Source of the DNA: Pseudobdellovibrionaceae bacterium
GTDB lineage: Bacteria > Bdellovibrionota > Bdellovibrionia > Bdellovibrionales > UBA1609
DNA: 64,000 nt
Direction: 5' to 3'
Assembly: GCA_023954155.1 (NCBI GenBank)
Contig: JAMLIO010000006.1
Coordinates: forward strand, 1 to 64,000
Shown here: piece after piece, positions 44,329-52,932 of the stretch
Numbering within the stretch: the stretch's first letter is position 1
Layout of the letters: each line of letters opens with the position of its first letter
Notes under the pieces: generated by a model
The model's database searches: none
The model's input: only the letters and a program-made list of their open reading frames with translations
Told to the model about the DNA's origin: nothing
Position numbers and translations under genes: made by a program

Positions 44329-45377
44329 ATAAAGTCCTCAGGCATAGATTGAGCCATAGGGGCTAAGTCTTGGGTGTCTGATTTTTGATCTGCAAGTTTT
44401 TTTGCCCCTGTGTATCCAATCATAGCCGCATTGTCAGTGCAGTATCTTAATGGCGGAATCAAAATCTTTTTTCCTAAACTCAAACCTAATTCTGTGGCTC
44501 TTTGACGTAAATAGGTGTTCGCACTCACTCCACCCGTGATCGCGATGGTTTTTACTTGTGGATAAGACTCTAAAGCTCTTTTTAATTTAGTGATCAAAAC
44601 ATCAACGACTGATTTTTCATAACTAGCACAAAGATCTTTGATCGAAGCTTCGACCTGCTCGGGGCCTAAACTGTGCAACAGTCGCATAGCTGAAGCCTTG
44701 GTTCCTGAAAAACTAAAATCCAATCCTTTATGCAAAAGCCCCTGTGAAAATTGATACTTTAGGGGATCTCCTTGTCTGGCCCATTTGTCTAACTGAGCTC
44801 CACCTGGAAACCCTAAACCTAACTCTTTGGCGAATTTATCTAGAGCCTCTCCTGCAGCATCATCAATACTATGACCTAACACTTTGTACTTTCCGTATTC
44901 TTCAAAATAGTACAGTTGAGTGTGACCACCGCTCACTGCTAAAACCAAGGCGGGCACACTGTCCTGCAAACTAGGCGCGGAGTGTTTTTCATCCCTGAGC
45001 CAAGGGGCTAAGATGTGTCCTTCTAAATGGTTCACCCCGACAAAGGGAAGTTTCCAAGATAAAGACAAAGTCTTTATAGTCACAAGTCCCACCAAAAGCG
45101 ACCCCACTAAACCTGGGCGATTTGTCACGGCTAGGCCCGCAAGGTCCTGAGGTTTTAAGTTCAGGTCTCCCAACACTTGGTCAATCAGGGGTAAAACATT
45201 TTTGGTATGATTTCTAGAGGCCACTTCAGGAACCACACCACCAAAGGGCTCATGAACGGCATTTTGATCTGCACCGAGCTGCCGATACACAAAGCCTGTC
45301 GAGTCCACAACAGCCACAGAGCTGTCATCACAACTCGTTTCGACTGCTAAACATAGTATGGGGGATGGTAATGCCAT
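44322..45377 (-). CDS. tsaD: tRNA threonylcarbamoyladenosine transferase TsaD
   Basis: Catalytic subunit of t6A37 tRNA modification, an ASKHA-fold iron or zinc enzyme. It has CLAVETSCDDSSVAVVDS (about 9-26), the metal-binding histidines in VNHLEGHI (about 119-126), LAVSGGHTQLYYFE (about 149-162), and late CTDNAAMIGYTGA. The length of 351 is normal. It starts seven bases after the CpoB-like gene ends, so it may be in the pal operon. Partner genes tsaB and tsaE are not in the window. Confidence 0.96.
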   Translation of the reverse strand: MALPSPILCLAVETSCDDSSVAVVDSTGFVYRQLGADQNAVHEPFGGVVPEVASRNHTKNVLPLIDQVLGDLNLKPQDLAGLAVTNRPGLVGSLLVGLVTIKTLSLSWKLPFVGVNHLEGHILAPWLRDEKHSAPSLQDSVPALVLAVSGGHTQLYYFEEYGKYKVLGHSIDDAAGEALDKFAKELGLGFPGGAQLDKWARQGDPLKYQFSQGLLHKGLDFSFSGTKASAMRLLHSLGPEQVEASIKDLCASYEKSVVDVLITKLKRALESYPQVKTIAITGGVSANTYLRQRATELGLSLGKKILIPPLRYCTDNAAMIGYTGAKKLADQKSDTQDLAPMAQSMPEDFIW

Positions 45378-45384
45378 CCCTATC

Positions 45385-46044
45385 CTATAAACTATCTAGG
45401 CGGAATTTGGCAAACTTAGCGGCGCGATCGTTAGGAAATCTTTTGATGACCGAGTTATAAAAGGTCTTCGCCTCGCTCTTCATCCCTAATTCTTGAAAAC
45501 ACACGCCAATTTTATAAGTGACCAGCGGAATTTCCGTAGATTTAGGGTTTAATTCTCTGTATTTCTGGAACTCTTCAATGGCCGCAGACCAATTCCCTGT
45601 AGAAAAGTGCTTATCTGCCACCGCAAGATCCCCTGTTGCTGCAGCCTTCTTGGACTCTGCTGTAGAAGCTTTAGCCCCAGAAGCTCTCAATTCTGCAATC
45701 TCTTTTTTCAACGCCTCTTGCTGCCCCACCATTTCACTTAAGGCGGCTTCGAGGTCTTTCACTTTATCTTGAGAGGCTGCGTCCCCTTGGGTGCTTGCTT
45801 TGGCTTCCATCTCTTCGATACGTCCCAAGAGTTCACGAAACTGTTCATCATAATTTTTAAGTTTCAGTTCCAGTTCTGCCTTTTCTTTTTGCAACTTGGA
45901 CTCTTGAGGAGATTGTCGATGCTTTTGTGGATTCACAGGAGCATTGGGAGACATTTCTGAACGTAAAACCAAACATCCTGACATAAAAAATAAACTTCCC
46001 AAAAGAAGTGCGTATAAAGATGCAGTTTGAGTTAAGTGTTTCAT
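45385..46044 (-). CDS. CpoB/YbgF-like lipoprotein with coiled coil and TPR repeats
   Basis: Envelope protein that in other bacteria links Tol-Pal with septal wall synthesis. It has a lipobox LFFMSGC with Cys24, then a coiled coil (about 50-125, many Glu/Lys/Leu heptads), then tetratricopeptide-like repeats (ADKHFSTGNWSAAIEEFQKY, about 145-164, and YKIGVCFQELGMKSEAKTFY, about 178-197). Domain order and place in a pal cluster match YbgF/CpoB. Unlike E. coli CpoB it is predicted to be lipidated. The start overlaps the preceding gene by four bases. Confidence 0.8.
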   Translation of the reverse strand: MKHLTQTASLYALLLGSLFFMSGCLVLRSEMSPNAPVNPQKHRQSPQESKLQKEKAELELKLKNYDEQFRELLGRIEEMEAKASTQGDAASQDKVKDLEAALSEMVGQQEALKKEIAELRASGAKASTAESKKAAATGDLAVADKHFSTGNWSAAIEEFQKYRELNPKSTEIPLVTYKIGVCFQELGMKSEAKTFYNSVIKRFPNDRAAKFAKFRLDSL

Positions 46045-46355
46045 AATAAGGCCTCTCCTTTTCGACGTTGAATCACACGCGCTCTGAGTTCTGCTTGTTC
46101 AGCATAACGGCGACTTTGATTGAAAAATTCTTTGGCTTTTTTATAATCTCGTTCATTGTAATGACGAAGTGCCTGCTCATATAAAGTTTGTGAAATATGA
46201 AGCTGCTTCTTGGCGTACTCTTTGGCTCGCGCTTCTTGCGCAGATTCAATGGCCACATAGGAAAGCATGTACTCTTGGAGAGGGGGTTTACCCACACAGG
46301 CTGAAAGTCCTAGTCCAAGAAAAAGATAAAAAAATAGGGCCAATGTTAATCGCAT
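46041..46355 (-). CDS. small lipoprotein, DUF4398-like, between pal and the CpoB-like gene
   Basis: 104 residues from the ATG at 46355, with a lipoprotein signal peptide (MRLTLALFFYLFLGLGLSAC, Cys20). The mature part is helical: EYMLSYVAIESAQEARAKEY, then ISQTLYEQALRHYNERDYKKA, a pattern like the DUF4398 family of small envelope lipoproteins (from memory). An upstream TTG at 46373 would add six residues without improving the signal peptide. It ends in a four-base overlap with the CpoB-like gene and starts 21 bases after pal, so the three form an operon. Confidence 0.7.
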   Translation of the reverse strand: MRLTLALFFYLFLGLGLSACVGKPPLQEYMLSYVAIESAQEARAKEYAKKQLHISQTLYEQALRHYNERDYKKAKEFFNQSRRYAEQAELRARVIQRRKGEALL

Positions 46356-46376
46356 TGACCCAATTCTCAACAATTT

Positions 46377-46913
46377 TTACTGAAGTGGCAAGAAGTTCGC
46401 ACGTCTATTTTTAGAGTGATCACCTTCTGTGTCGCCATAAGACAATAGACGCTCTTCACCATAGCTGATTGTGACAAGCTGTTTTGAGCTTACACCTAAG
46501 CTGACAAGGTAATTCTTAACGGCCTTTGCACGTCTTTCACCTAAAGCCAAGTTGTACTCAATAGAACCTCTTTCGTCACAGTGACCTTCTACTTGCACTT
46601 TAACGTTAGGGTTCGCGTTCATCCACTCTGCATTAGAAGCTAATTTTTGCTTAGCATCGTCAGTCAGGTTGGAACCGTCATAAGGAAAGTTCACAGTATA
46701 GAGACCAGGAATCGCACCCGCATCACTACCTGCTGCACTTGGGTTAAGAGCTTGATCGTTCATTCCTGACGCATCAAGAACTCCACCTTGAGATAGTGGA
46801 TCACCACCATCTGGCTCAAGAACAGAAGTGTCGCCTGATTTCTTCTTACTTGCACAATTTGTTACGGAAAAGGCTAGAGTCAATACTGCAAAAGCCATGA
46901 TGATAGTTTTCAT
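46377..46913 (-). CDS. pal: peptidoglycan-associated lipoprotein Pal
   Basis: Outer-membrane lipoprotein that binds peptidoglycan and works with Tol proteins in outer membrane constriction. It has a lipobox with Cys20 (FSVTNC) and a flexible Gly/Asp/Ser-rich linker (about 22-68). The OmpA-like domain has VNFPYDGSNLTDDAKQKLA (about 74-92), VEGHCDERGSIEYNLALGE (about 107-125) and RRAKAVKNYL. The Asp and Arg that bind diaminopimelate are in the DERGS and RRA segments. It is first in its operon and divergent from the 949-residue gene. TolABQR are not in the window. Confidence 0.94.
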   Translation of the reverse strand: MKTIIMAFAVLTLAFSVTNCASKKKSGDTSVLEPDGGDPLSQGGVLDASGMNDQALNPSAAGSDAGAIPGLYTVNFPYDGSNLTDDAKQKLASNAEWMNANPNVKVQVEGHCDERGSIEYNLALGERRAKAVKNYLVSLGVSSKQLVTISYGEERLLSYGDTEGDHSKNRRANFLPLQ

Positions 46914-47008
46914 TGAAATACCCCCATTAAGTATAATGATTCAATATCATTTTAAGGTGGCTTTCAGAGATGTCAATGCCCATAATAAATAGTGGACCAA
47001 GGTGGAAC

Positions 47009-49858
47009 ATGTTTTTTTCTACAAAATTTTTATTTTTTTTATTTTGCATAAATATAAGTCAGATTGCATTTGCATCGTGGAACCGACTTGAAACAGAACA
47101 CTTCCGTTTATTAGTGCATGCGGAACACATTGAAACGGGTAAATATATTGCTGAAGAGTCTGAACGTGCCTACCATCAGCTTAAAAAAATCTATTCCGAG
47201 TTCCCAACGTCCAAAATACTTATTGTTGTTGAGCACCGTACTGATCTAGCCAATGGTTCTGCCTCTAATTTCCCTTATCCACATATTGTGCTCTATCCCA
47301 CGCTCCCCAACACCTATTCCTCTATTGGGGAGTACAAAGAATGGGTTTACGAGTTGGTCCTCCACGAGCTTGTGCATTTTTTAAGTTTTTTTCCTGTGCA
47401 CGGCGTCTATAAACCCCTAAATTGGCTTTTTGGGAACTATATCTCCCCTAACTTTATTATGTTACCCGCCTGGTGGCATGAAGGGCTTGCTGTTCACCTT
47501 GAGACCCACCTCACCCATGGTGGGCGTATGCGCTCCGCCCATTATAGTGAAATGGCCAAGGCCCTTTCAAGTTCATTAGCTTCAGGAGATGAGGACCTCA
47601 ACCGTATCAATGAAAGATACATTCCGTCCTTTCCTTACGGTCAAAGACCTTACTTCTATGGTAGCCTTGTTTTTAATCAGGCCTTAAAAGAGGCCGAGCC
47701 TCAAGATATAGATCGACTCGTACAGTCCTATTCACGTATGCTTCCCCCTTACAACCTTTACTCTTCTACAAAAAAACACCTTAAGACCCACTTTCGAGCC
47801 GCACGCAAAAGTGTAGAAAGATACACATACCCCACAGACGAAGGGTTTACATTTTTAGGAGAACAACCCCGCCTACTAGACCCTCAAACTCTGATCACCA
47901 ACTATTTGGATAAAAACCTTTTTAATAATTTGATCAAATACGACTTGTCCCAAAAAAAGCCGACTCCTGAAGTTTGGGTTCAGCATCAGAGCCTCGGGCG
48001 GTTTGAAATTTCCCAAGACAAGAGTCTCATTCTTTTTGATGCCATCGCCCCTTACCAACGACGATATCAAACCAGTGATCTTTTTTTATATGACATCAAA
48101 AATAAAACTAAAAAACGCCTCACCACGGGGCTTAGAGTGCGTGAGGCCACTCTTGCTGCCGATAACTCTACTGCGATAGCTATCAAGTTAAACCTTGCGC
48201 AAAGTGAGTTGTGTCGCATCCTTCTAAAGGCGGAAAAACCCACCTGTGAAGTTCTGTATACTCCTCCCCTAGGTACTCGACTGAGTTTTCCCGAATACCT
48301 GAGTGCGGACGAAGTGGTTTTTATTGAAAAGCCGAATAATGAAAAGAGTCTTTTAAAGATTTTAAATTTAAACACACGCCACATGTCCACCATAAACACT
48401 CAAGAGTTTCAAGATATCTACTGGGCTAAGCCTCGTGGAAAACAACTTACACTTCAGGCTTTGGCACAAGATTCAGACACTCGACAAGTGTACATTCAAA
48501 ATGGAGCGCGTTGGACTCCACTCAGTCATGACCCTGTGGGAATTGCGGGTTTTGACTTTGACCATGGTCACTTAAGTCTTTCGCGCGTGACTCCCACTGG
48601 ATACAAAGTCAAAGTTCTACAAAATATCGAAACCACAGGCACTGCACCCAGCACTCCTTCCCCAAGTGTTCAAGAAGAAAGCCCCTCACCGCCTTACACC
48701 TTAAACTCGAACTTTTTAGCTTCAAGTGAGAGTATCACTAAACCTGAAGTCCAAGTGAAAGACGACTCTCTGTGGCCTTATATGCTACCACACTATTGGA
48801 TCCCTTTTATTTATCCTAACTATGGCGGATTTTCTGATCACTTTATTATGACCTTTTCAACAGGGTCTACTGATCCTCTACGAAGACATTCTTATAATAT
48901 CACTCTGGCCCATGATACGATCTCAAAGCGACTAGGCGGGAGTATGGTTTACACCAACTACTCCTACCAACACCCTTGGGGTCTTTATGTCAGTCAGATG
49001 GAATCCCCCTTAACCGACACACTTTCTAGAACCTATCAAAGAGCGGGAGTGTTCACAGATTTAGAACTTGTGGAACTGGATTCTAATCTGGGGGGGCTGT
49101 CTTTACGCCTGAGTGCCGACTACAACAATGCCCAACTGCGAGGAGTAGTGGATGACCTTAAAACTTTTGGCGTCACCGCACGTTTAAGTTATGACGACAT
49201 TGCAGGTTTTCCCGCAGATGTAGCTCCGATCTCTGGGCAATTTGTCTCTTTAGCTCACTCTTATTTTTTTGAAAGCTCAGATATGTTTGGCTACAACTAT
49301 AGTGAACTGTATTTTGAAAAGTTCTTCTCAAAATATGTGGCTCCTCCCAAAACATCTTGGAAGTTATTTGGAAAAGGCATCATGTCTGATCAGTTCCTGC
49401 CCCCACTCTTAGCTCCGATCAACTACAGTGGTTATTTTGCGTCGTCACGTTATCAGCGTGATTTTGTCATTCGTGGTTATCCTTCAGGGGTATTCCGAGC
49501 GTATGAGGGGGCCTTCAACTTAGGTTTAGAATTTAATTTCCCCATTCTCAATTCTTTCCGATCGTTTCCTTTTGAAGCTTTGCCTTTACTTTTTAAACGC
49601 ATCTATGGAACGGCGTTTGTGGACTATGGCCAAGTCAAAGGGGACTACTATGATGGTGCAAGTAGTGCTTGGATCGGCACTGACTTTGACAAAGCCTTTG
49701 CGGGTTATGGAATTGAGATTCACACAGAGTGGACTCTTCTTCACCATGTGCCACTGAAACTCAGCTTGGGGATCTTTAACCCCATCCATAAAATTCCTGG
49801 GGTGGCCACTGGGAGCCAAATCTTTTTGAACTTTGCTACACCCAGCATCCCGAACTGA
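47009..49858 (+). CDS. large envelope protein: gluzincin-like protease domain, TolB-like propeller, outer-membrane barrel
   Basis: 949 residues. A signal peptide (MFFSTKFLFFLFCINISQIAFA) is followed by a domain with LHELVHFLSF near 119-128 and PAWWHEGLAVHLE near 151-163, the HExxH plus downstream Glu arrangement of gluzincin metalloproteases. Residues about 300-560 look like TolB/PD40 propeller blades (e.g. LFLYDIKNKTKKRLTTG). After a Pro/Ser-rich linker, the C-terminal 330 residues resemble an outer-membrane barrel, with FVIRGYPSGVFRA and a final beta strand. The ATG at 47009 is chosen for its signal peptide and the AAGG site 6 bases upstream; 46970 is the alternative. The function is unknown. 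Confidence 0.75.
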   Translation: MFFSTKFLFFLFCINISQIAFASWNRLETEHFRLLVHAEHIETGKYIAEESERAYHQLKKIYSEFPTSKILIVVEHRTDLANGSASNFPYPHIVLYPTLPNTYSSIGEYKEWVYELVLHELVHFLSFFPVHGVYKPLNWLFGNYISPNFIMLPAWWHEGLAVHLETHLTHGGRMRSAHYSEMAKALSSSLASGDEDLNRINERYIPSFPYGQRPYFYGSLVFNQALKEAEPQDIDRLVQSYSRMLPPYNLYSSTKKHLKTHFRAARKSVERYTYPTDEGFTFLGEQPRLLDPQTLITNYLDKNLFNNLIKYDLSQKKPTPEVWVQHQSLGRFEISQDKSLILFDAIAPYQRRYQTSDLFLYDIKNKTKKRLTTGLRVREATLAADNSTAIAIKLNLAQSELCRILLKAEKPTCEVLYTPPLGTRLSFPEYLSADEVVFIEKPNNEKSLLKILNLNTRHMSTINTQEFQDIYWAKPRGKQLTLQALAQDSDTRQVYIQNGARWTPLSHDPVGIAGFDFDHGHLSLSRVTPTGYKVKVLQNIETTGTAPSTPSPSVQEESPSPPYTLNSNFLASSESITKPEVQVKDDSLWPYMLPHYWIPFIYPNYGGFSDHFIMTFSTGSTDPLRRHSYNITLAHDTISKRLGGSMVYTNYSYQHPWGLYVSQMESPLTDTLSRTYQRAGVFTDLELVELDSNLGGLSLRLSADYNNAQLRGVVDDLKTFGVTARLSYDDIAGFPADVAPISGQFVSLAHSYFFESSDMFGYNYSELYFEKFFSKYVAPPKTSWKLFGKGIMSDQFLPPLLAPINYSGYFASSRYQRDFVIRGYPSGVFRAYEGAFNLGLEFNFPILNSFRSFPFEALPLLFKRIYGTAFVDYGQVKGDYYDGASSAWIGTDFDKAFAGYGIEIHTEWTLLHHVPLKLSLGIFNPIHKIPGVATGSQIFLNFATPSIPN

Positions 49859-49877
49859 GCCCTACCACCACCCTTGG

Positions 49878-50096
49878 GGCTGACTCCTCTTTGACTTGAG
49901 GTTAGATTTTAGATTTTTGAATAGATCTAGTTTTTTAATATATATACTCAAAATGCTCAGACAGTGACGTTTGGCATGATTTTGCCCGACAAAATCATGC
50001 CAAGCCGAACTCGCATTTCGACCATATATATTAAAAAAAAAACTAGGATCTATTCAAAAATTCAAATCTAACCTCAAGCCAAAGAGAGTTGCGCCA
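49878..50096 (+). repeat. long hairpin element, copy A
   Basis: It starts 19 bases after the stop codon at 49858. The outer arms (about 49878-49944 and 50025-50096) pair almost throughout, e.g. TTGAGGTTAGATTT with AAATCTAACCTCAA. Inside are a left core at 49945-49972 (TACTCAAAATGCTCAGACAG onward), an inner stem GGCATGATTTTG/CAAAATCATGCC (49973-49984 and 49990-50001) and a right core at 50002-50024 (AAGCCGAACTCGCATTTCG onward). The cores pair only imperfectly and are identical to those of copy C, whereas the arms are unrelated to those of the other copies. Confidence 0.85.
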
Positions 50097-50207
50097 GAGG
50101 CGCTGTATTGCGTTATTTGTTTGGTCATGGATAGATGGAGACTCACAAATCAGCTAATTTACGCTCTCTTCTTGACTTAGTGTAACAGACCAAAAATTAA
50201 GGAGAGT

Positions 50208-50723
50208 GTGCAGGAGGGAGCCTTGGATCAAAGCAATATTGATTGATCAAAGATCTAGTTCGTGGCGAACAGCAAATGGAAGAAGCGGGTGTGATTGATT
50301 TTTCACCTGCATTTGACCCTGCAAACATTCTGCTTAAAGGAACGGTTGAGTTCTTACAAAGCCTAAAGGCCCAATTCATTCGCAATGCCACGATTTTTAA
50401 TCAACTTAAGAACACCAATCTTGGACAAATCAAGATTTATGGAATTTCAAAAACTCACTCTTGATTTCATGCTCTTTAGAAATGGATATAAACTTATTTT
50501 TCTATGAGCAGGCAGGTAAAATCGTCATTCAATTCCATCACCTTGCTACCCACTTTTATGGCGAACAGTCAAAGAGGGCGGACCAATGACACACAGCGTG
50601 ATCGAAGCCCAATGGGGAGCCTTCGGCGGTAATTGATCTGGACCAACAAATCCAAACCCATAAATTCTCCAATACCTAGTGCGCTACTACCTAAAACACT
50701 TCGTCCACAACAGCACAAAGTAA
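50208..50723 (+). pseudogene. decayed gene with several frameshifts and stops, between hairpin copies A and B
   Basis: Coherent protein segments continue across frame changes: VQEGALDQSNID (GTG at 50208), then LIKDLVRGEQQMEEAG to GISKTHS (50243-50464), then DFMLFRNGYKLIFL, then FYEQAGKIVIQFHHLATHFYG, then SVIEAQWGAFGGN and, after stops, LQYLVRYYLKHFVHNSTK ending at TAA 50721. AGGAG stands before the GTG. At least four frame or stop lesions are needed to explain this. The intact family is not named. It faces the same way as the upstream gene and is enclosed by two inverted hairpin elements. The rest of 49859-50939 holds those elements and no other gene. Confidence 0.65.
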
Positions 50724-50765
50724 AGAATAACAGTCTCAAACAAGATTGGCACTTCGCTCTAGCGC

Positions 50766-50937
50766 AATTCAATTGGTGGGATTGGTTTTATTTTAGGTTT
50801 TTTGGATATGTATGGTCGAAATGCGAGTTCGACGGCATTATTTGCGAACGCAAAATCATGCCAAACTCACTGTCTGAGCATTTTGAGTATACATATCCAA
50901 AAACTTAAATATAAAACCCAATCCCACCCCAATGAGG
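50766..50937 (-). repeat. long hairpin element, copy B (inverted relative to A)
   Basis: It lies just after the stop codon at 50940 of the minus-strand gene and is oriented with it. The outer arms (about 50766-50812 and 50890-50937) pair, e.g. GGATATGTAT with ATACATATCC and GGTGGGATTGG with CCAATCCCACC. Right core: 50813-50833; inner hairpin: 50834-50862; left core: 50863-50889, each matching copies A and C with a few changes. With copy A it brackets the decayed gene as an inverted pair. Confidence 0.85.
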
Positions 50938-50939
50938 AA

Positions 50940-51731
50940 TTAGCCGCGGTTTTTGGTTTGTTCTTGTTCTAGAGCTTTGGAGAGGTTGATGACGTCTTGG
51001 AAGGACTCGATGGGTTTTGTTCTTGGGACTATGACTTGGGTTTGTTTTTGGAAGATTTTGTCTTCTTTTAAAGCTTGTTCAAGTTGTTCGTCGCCTTCGT
51101 ACAGACTTTCTTGAGCTTGCTGATGTTCGGCGCGCAAAGGTTCAACATGAAGAGGTGGTGTTGCCACCGCAGGTTTTGGTGACAGCGATGGGGATGGAGA
51201 GGCTTGCTTCTGAGGTTGTGGCTCGGGCCTAGATTCCGCTTCAGATTCGGAAATGTCTTCGGTTTTAAGGGCACCGTAGTGTCTGAGCATATTTTCGATT
51301 TTTTGTTCAAATATATTTGCCGAGTCCTTCACTTTGGACAAAACTTTTTCTTTGGTCAAAAAAGGTTTGGTAGGCTCTTCGTCTTTTTTTTCTATTTTTG
51401 ATGGTTTTGGAATTTGAAACCCTTGGGTCCAACGAGATGGCAACTCACCAGCTTGTGGAAGGGGCGGTTGCGATACCGAAGCGGAACCAGCATCTGTCTC
51501 TATGAGAGGAGAAACTGTGGGTTGAACTTGTGACTCTGTCAGTGGAGTAGAAAATTGAGGTGGTTGTACCGTTTGTGGGTACTTACTTGCTAAATCTTCT
51601 AAGATCGAAATTTTAGATTGGATGGAGGCTTCAATTTTTTTAAGTTTTGCTAGAGTTCCTTTTTTATGAAAGAACACCACCCAAAACATTAAACACGAAA
51701 ATAAAACGAATGCTTCTAATAATAGTTCCAC
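50940..51731 (-). CDS. membrane-anchored Pro/Glu/Gln-rich protein of unknown function
   Basis: 263 residues. An N-terminal membrane helix (about 4-21) is followed by a short coiled coil (KLKKIEASIQSKISILEDLA) and then a long low-complexity region rich in Pro, Ser, Gln and Glu. No enzymatic motif is visible. The ATG at 51731 follows the aminotransferase stop by nine bases, so it is the last gene of the response regulator-rsmD-coaD-aminotransferase run. Composition suggests a disordered envelope or scaffold protein, possibly with the long segment in the cytoplasm. Family not recognised. Confidence 0.65.
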   Translation of the reverse strand: MELLLEAFVLFSCLMFWVVFFHKKGTLAKLKKIEASIQSKISILEDLASKYPQTVQPPQFSTPLTESQVQPTVSPLIETDAGSASVSQPPLPQAGELPSRWTQGFQIPKPSKIEKKDEEPTKPFLTKEKVLSKVKDSANIFEQKIENMLRHYGALKTEDISESEAESRPEPQPQKQASPSPSLSPKPAVATPPLHVEPLRAEHQQAQESLYEGDEQLEQALKEDKIFQKQTQVIVPRTKPIESFQDVINLSKALEQEQTKNRG

Positions 51732-51740
51732 ACCCTAATT

Positions 51741-52928
51741 TTATAACGATTGCAGAAACTTATGTAACCTCTCTACAGACCTAAGGATGGTTTTTTCATC
51801 CACAGCGAAGCTCAATCGCACATAATCGTCCTGCCCAAAGGACCCACCTGGCACAATGACCAGTTGCTGGTCCTCTAATAAAGCCTTGCAAAACTGATCG
51901 CTGTTCCAAGATTTCTTTTGTAAATAATAAGACACGTCTAACCAAAGATAAAAAGCTCCTTGGGGCTTCACAAAAGAGATATGTGGGACCTTTTCAAGTT
52001 CGCGGATGAACAGTTCACTTCTTGCTTTTAATAAAGATTTGGCCGTCTCTACATCGGGAGCAGATTTTTTAAGGGCCGCCTCGACTGCGGATTGGGCAAT
52101 AGAGTTGGGACAACCTGTGGACTGGCTTTGAAAGCTCGACATAGCTTTAATGATAAATAAAGGGCCCACTCCCCATCCCATTCTCCATCCTGTCATCGCA
52201 TAAGATTTAGAAGCCCCGTTGATACTTAAAATACGATCCTTAAGCTCAGGAGCTATATCTAGCAAATGTGGTGCGCGCTCAGAGCCATCCAACATAAGCA
52301 AGTTATAAATATCATCGCAAATAATAAATACAGACGGATGCTCTTGCACCACTGACGCCATAAACTTTAAATCTTCAACACTTAAAACCAAGCCTGAAGG
52401 ATTATTGGGACTGTTAAGTAATAAAATTTTTGTCTTTTTGCTAAAGCTCTTCTTAAAAGCCTCTTGCTTTTCTGGGCTCATAGAAATGTCTTGCACATCT
52501 GCGGTCACGGCCTTTCCACCACACAGCTCGATCATATCTGGATAACTCACCCAAAAAGGATTCGGGAGAATCACTTCATCACCCTCATCCAATAAAGATT
52601 GGAAGGCAGAAAATAGACTATATTTAGCTCCTGTAGCGACACTCACGTTGTTTGCATTATAATCTGTTTTAAACTGTTGATTGAACTGTTCGGCAATGAC
52701 TGTTCTTAAACTCACATTTCCTGCTGCGGGTGTATAACGTGTCTTCCCTTCCTCAATGGCAAGTACGGCCTCCTGTGCGGCTGCACTAACTGTGGGCCAA
52801 TCAGGCTCCCCCACAGTTAAAGATAAGATGTCTATCCCCTGAGATTGAAGCTCTTTGGCTTTGGCCGCTAGGGCTAATGTTGCAGACTCTTTTAATTGTT
52901 GGGCTCTTTTAGAAAGCTGAATAGACAT
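51741..52928 (-). CDS. class I aminotransferase, aspartate aminotransferase-like
   Basis: PLP enzyme of the AAT-I gamma-type family. It has LTVGEPDWPT (about 36-45), the SPNNPSG substrate motif near 173-179, and the PLP lysine in GASKSYAMTGWRMGW (about 235-249). A late LSFAVDEKTI follows the conserved Arg in the YVRLSFA region that binds the carboxylate. The length of 395 is normal. Aspartate is the likeliest substrate, but aromatic or prephenate activity is possible within this family. It lies four bases after coaD. Confidence 0.9.
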   Translation of the reverse strand: MSIQLSKRAQQLKESATLALAAKAKELQSQGIDILSLTVGEPDWPTVSAAAQEAVLAIEEGKTRYTPAAGNVSLRTVIAEQFNQQFKTDYNANNVSVATGAKYSLFSAFQSLLDEGDEVILPNPFWVSYPDMIELCGGKAVTADVQDISMSPEKQEAFKKSFSKKTKILLLNSPNNPSGLVLSVEDLKFMASVVQEHPSVFIICDDIYNLLMLDGSERAPHLLDIAPELKDRILSINGASKSYAMTGWRMGWGVGPLFIIKAMSSFQSQSTGCPNSIAQSAVEAALKKSAPDVETAKSLLKARSELFIRELEKVPHISFVKPQGAFYLWLDVSYYLQKKSWNSDQFCKALLEDQQLVIVPGGSFGQDDYVRLSFAVDEKTILRSVERLHKFLQSL

Positions 52929-52932
52929 TTGC

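Noticed and set aside
49945-50024. Sigma-54 promoter inside the hairpin core (TTGGCAT...TTTGC)
   Set aside because: GG and GC are nine, not ten, bases apart in all three copies, so it fails the strict spacing.
50633-50908. 91-codon plus-strand frame running into hairpin B
   Set aside because: It has no ribosome site and half of it is hairpin element sequence; the pseudogene reading in another frame explains the first half better.
49878-50937. Integron attC sites or an integron cassette array
   Set aside because: The elements have paired outer arms and variable inner stems, but no RYYYAAC/GTTRRRY ends and no integrase gene, so attC is not supported.
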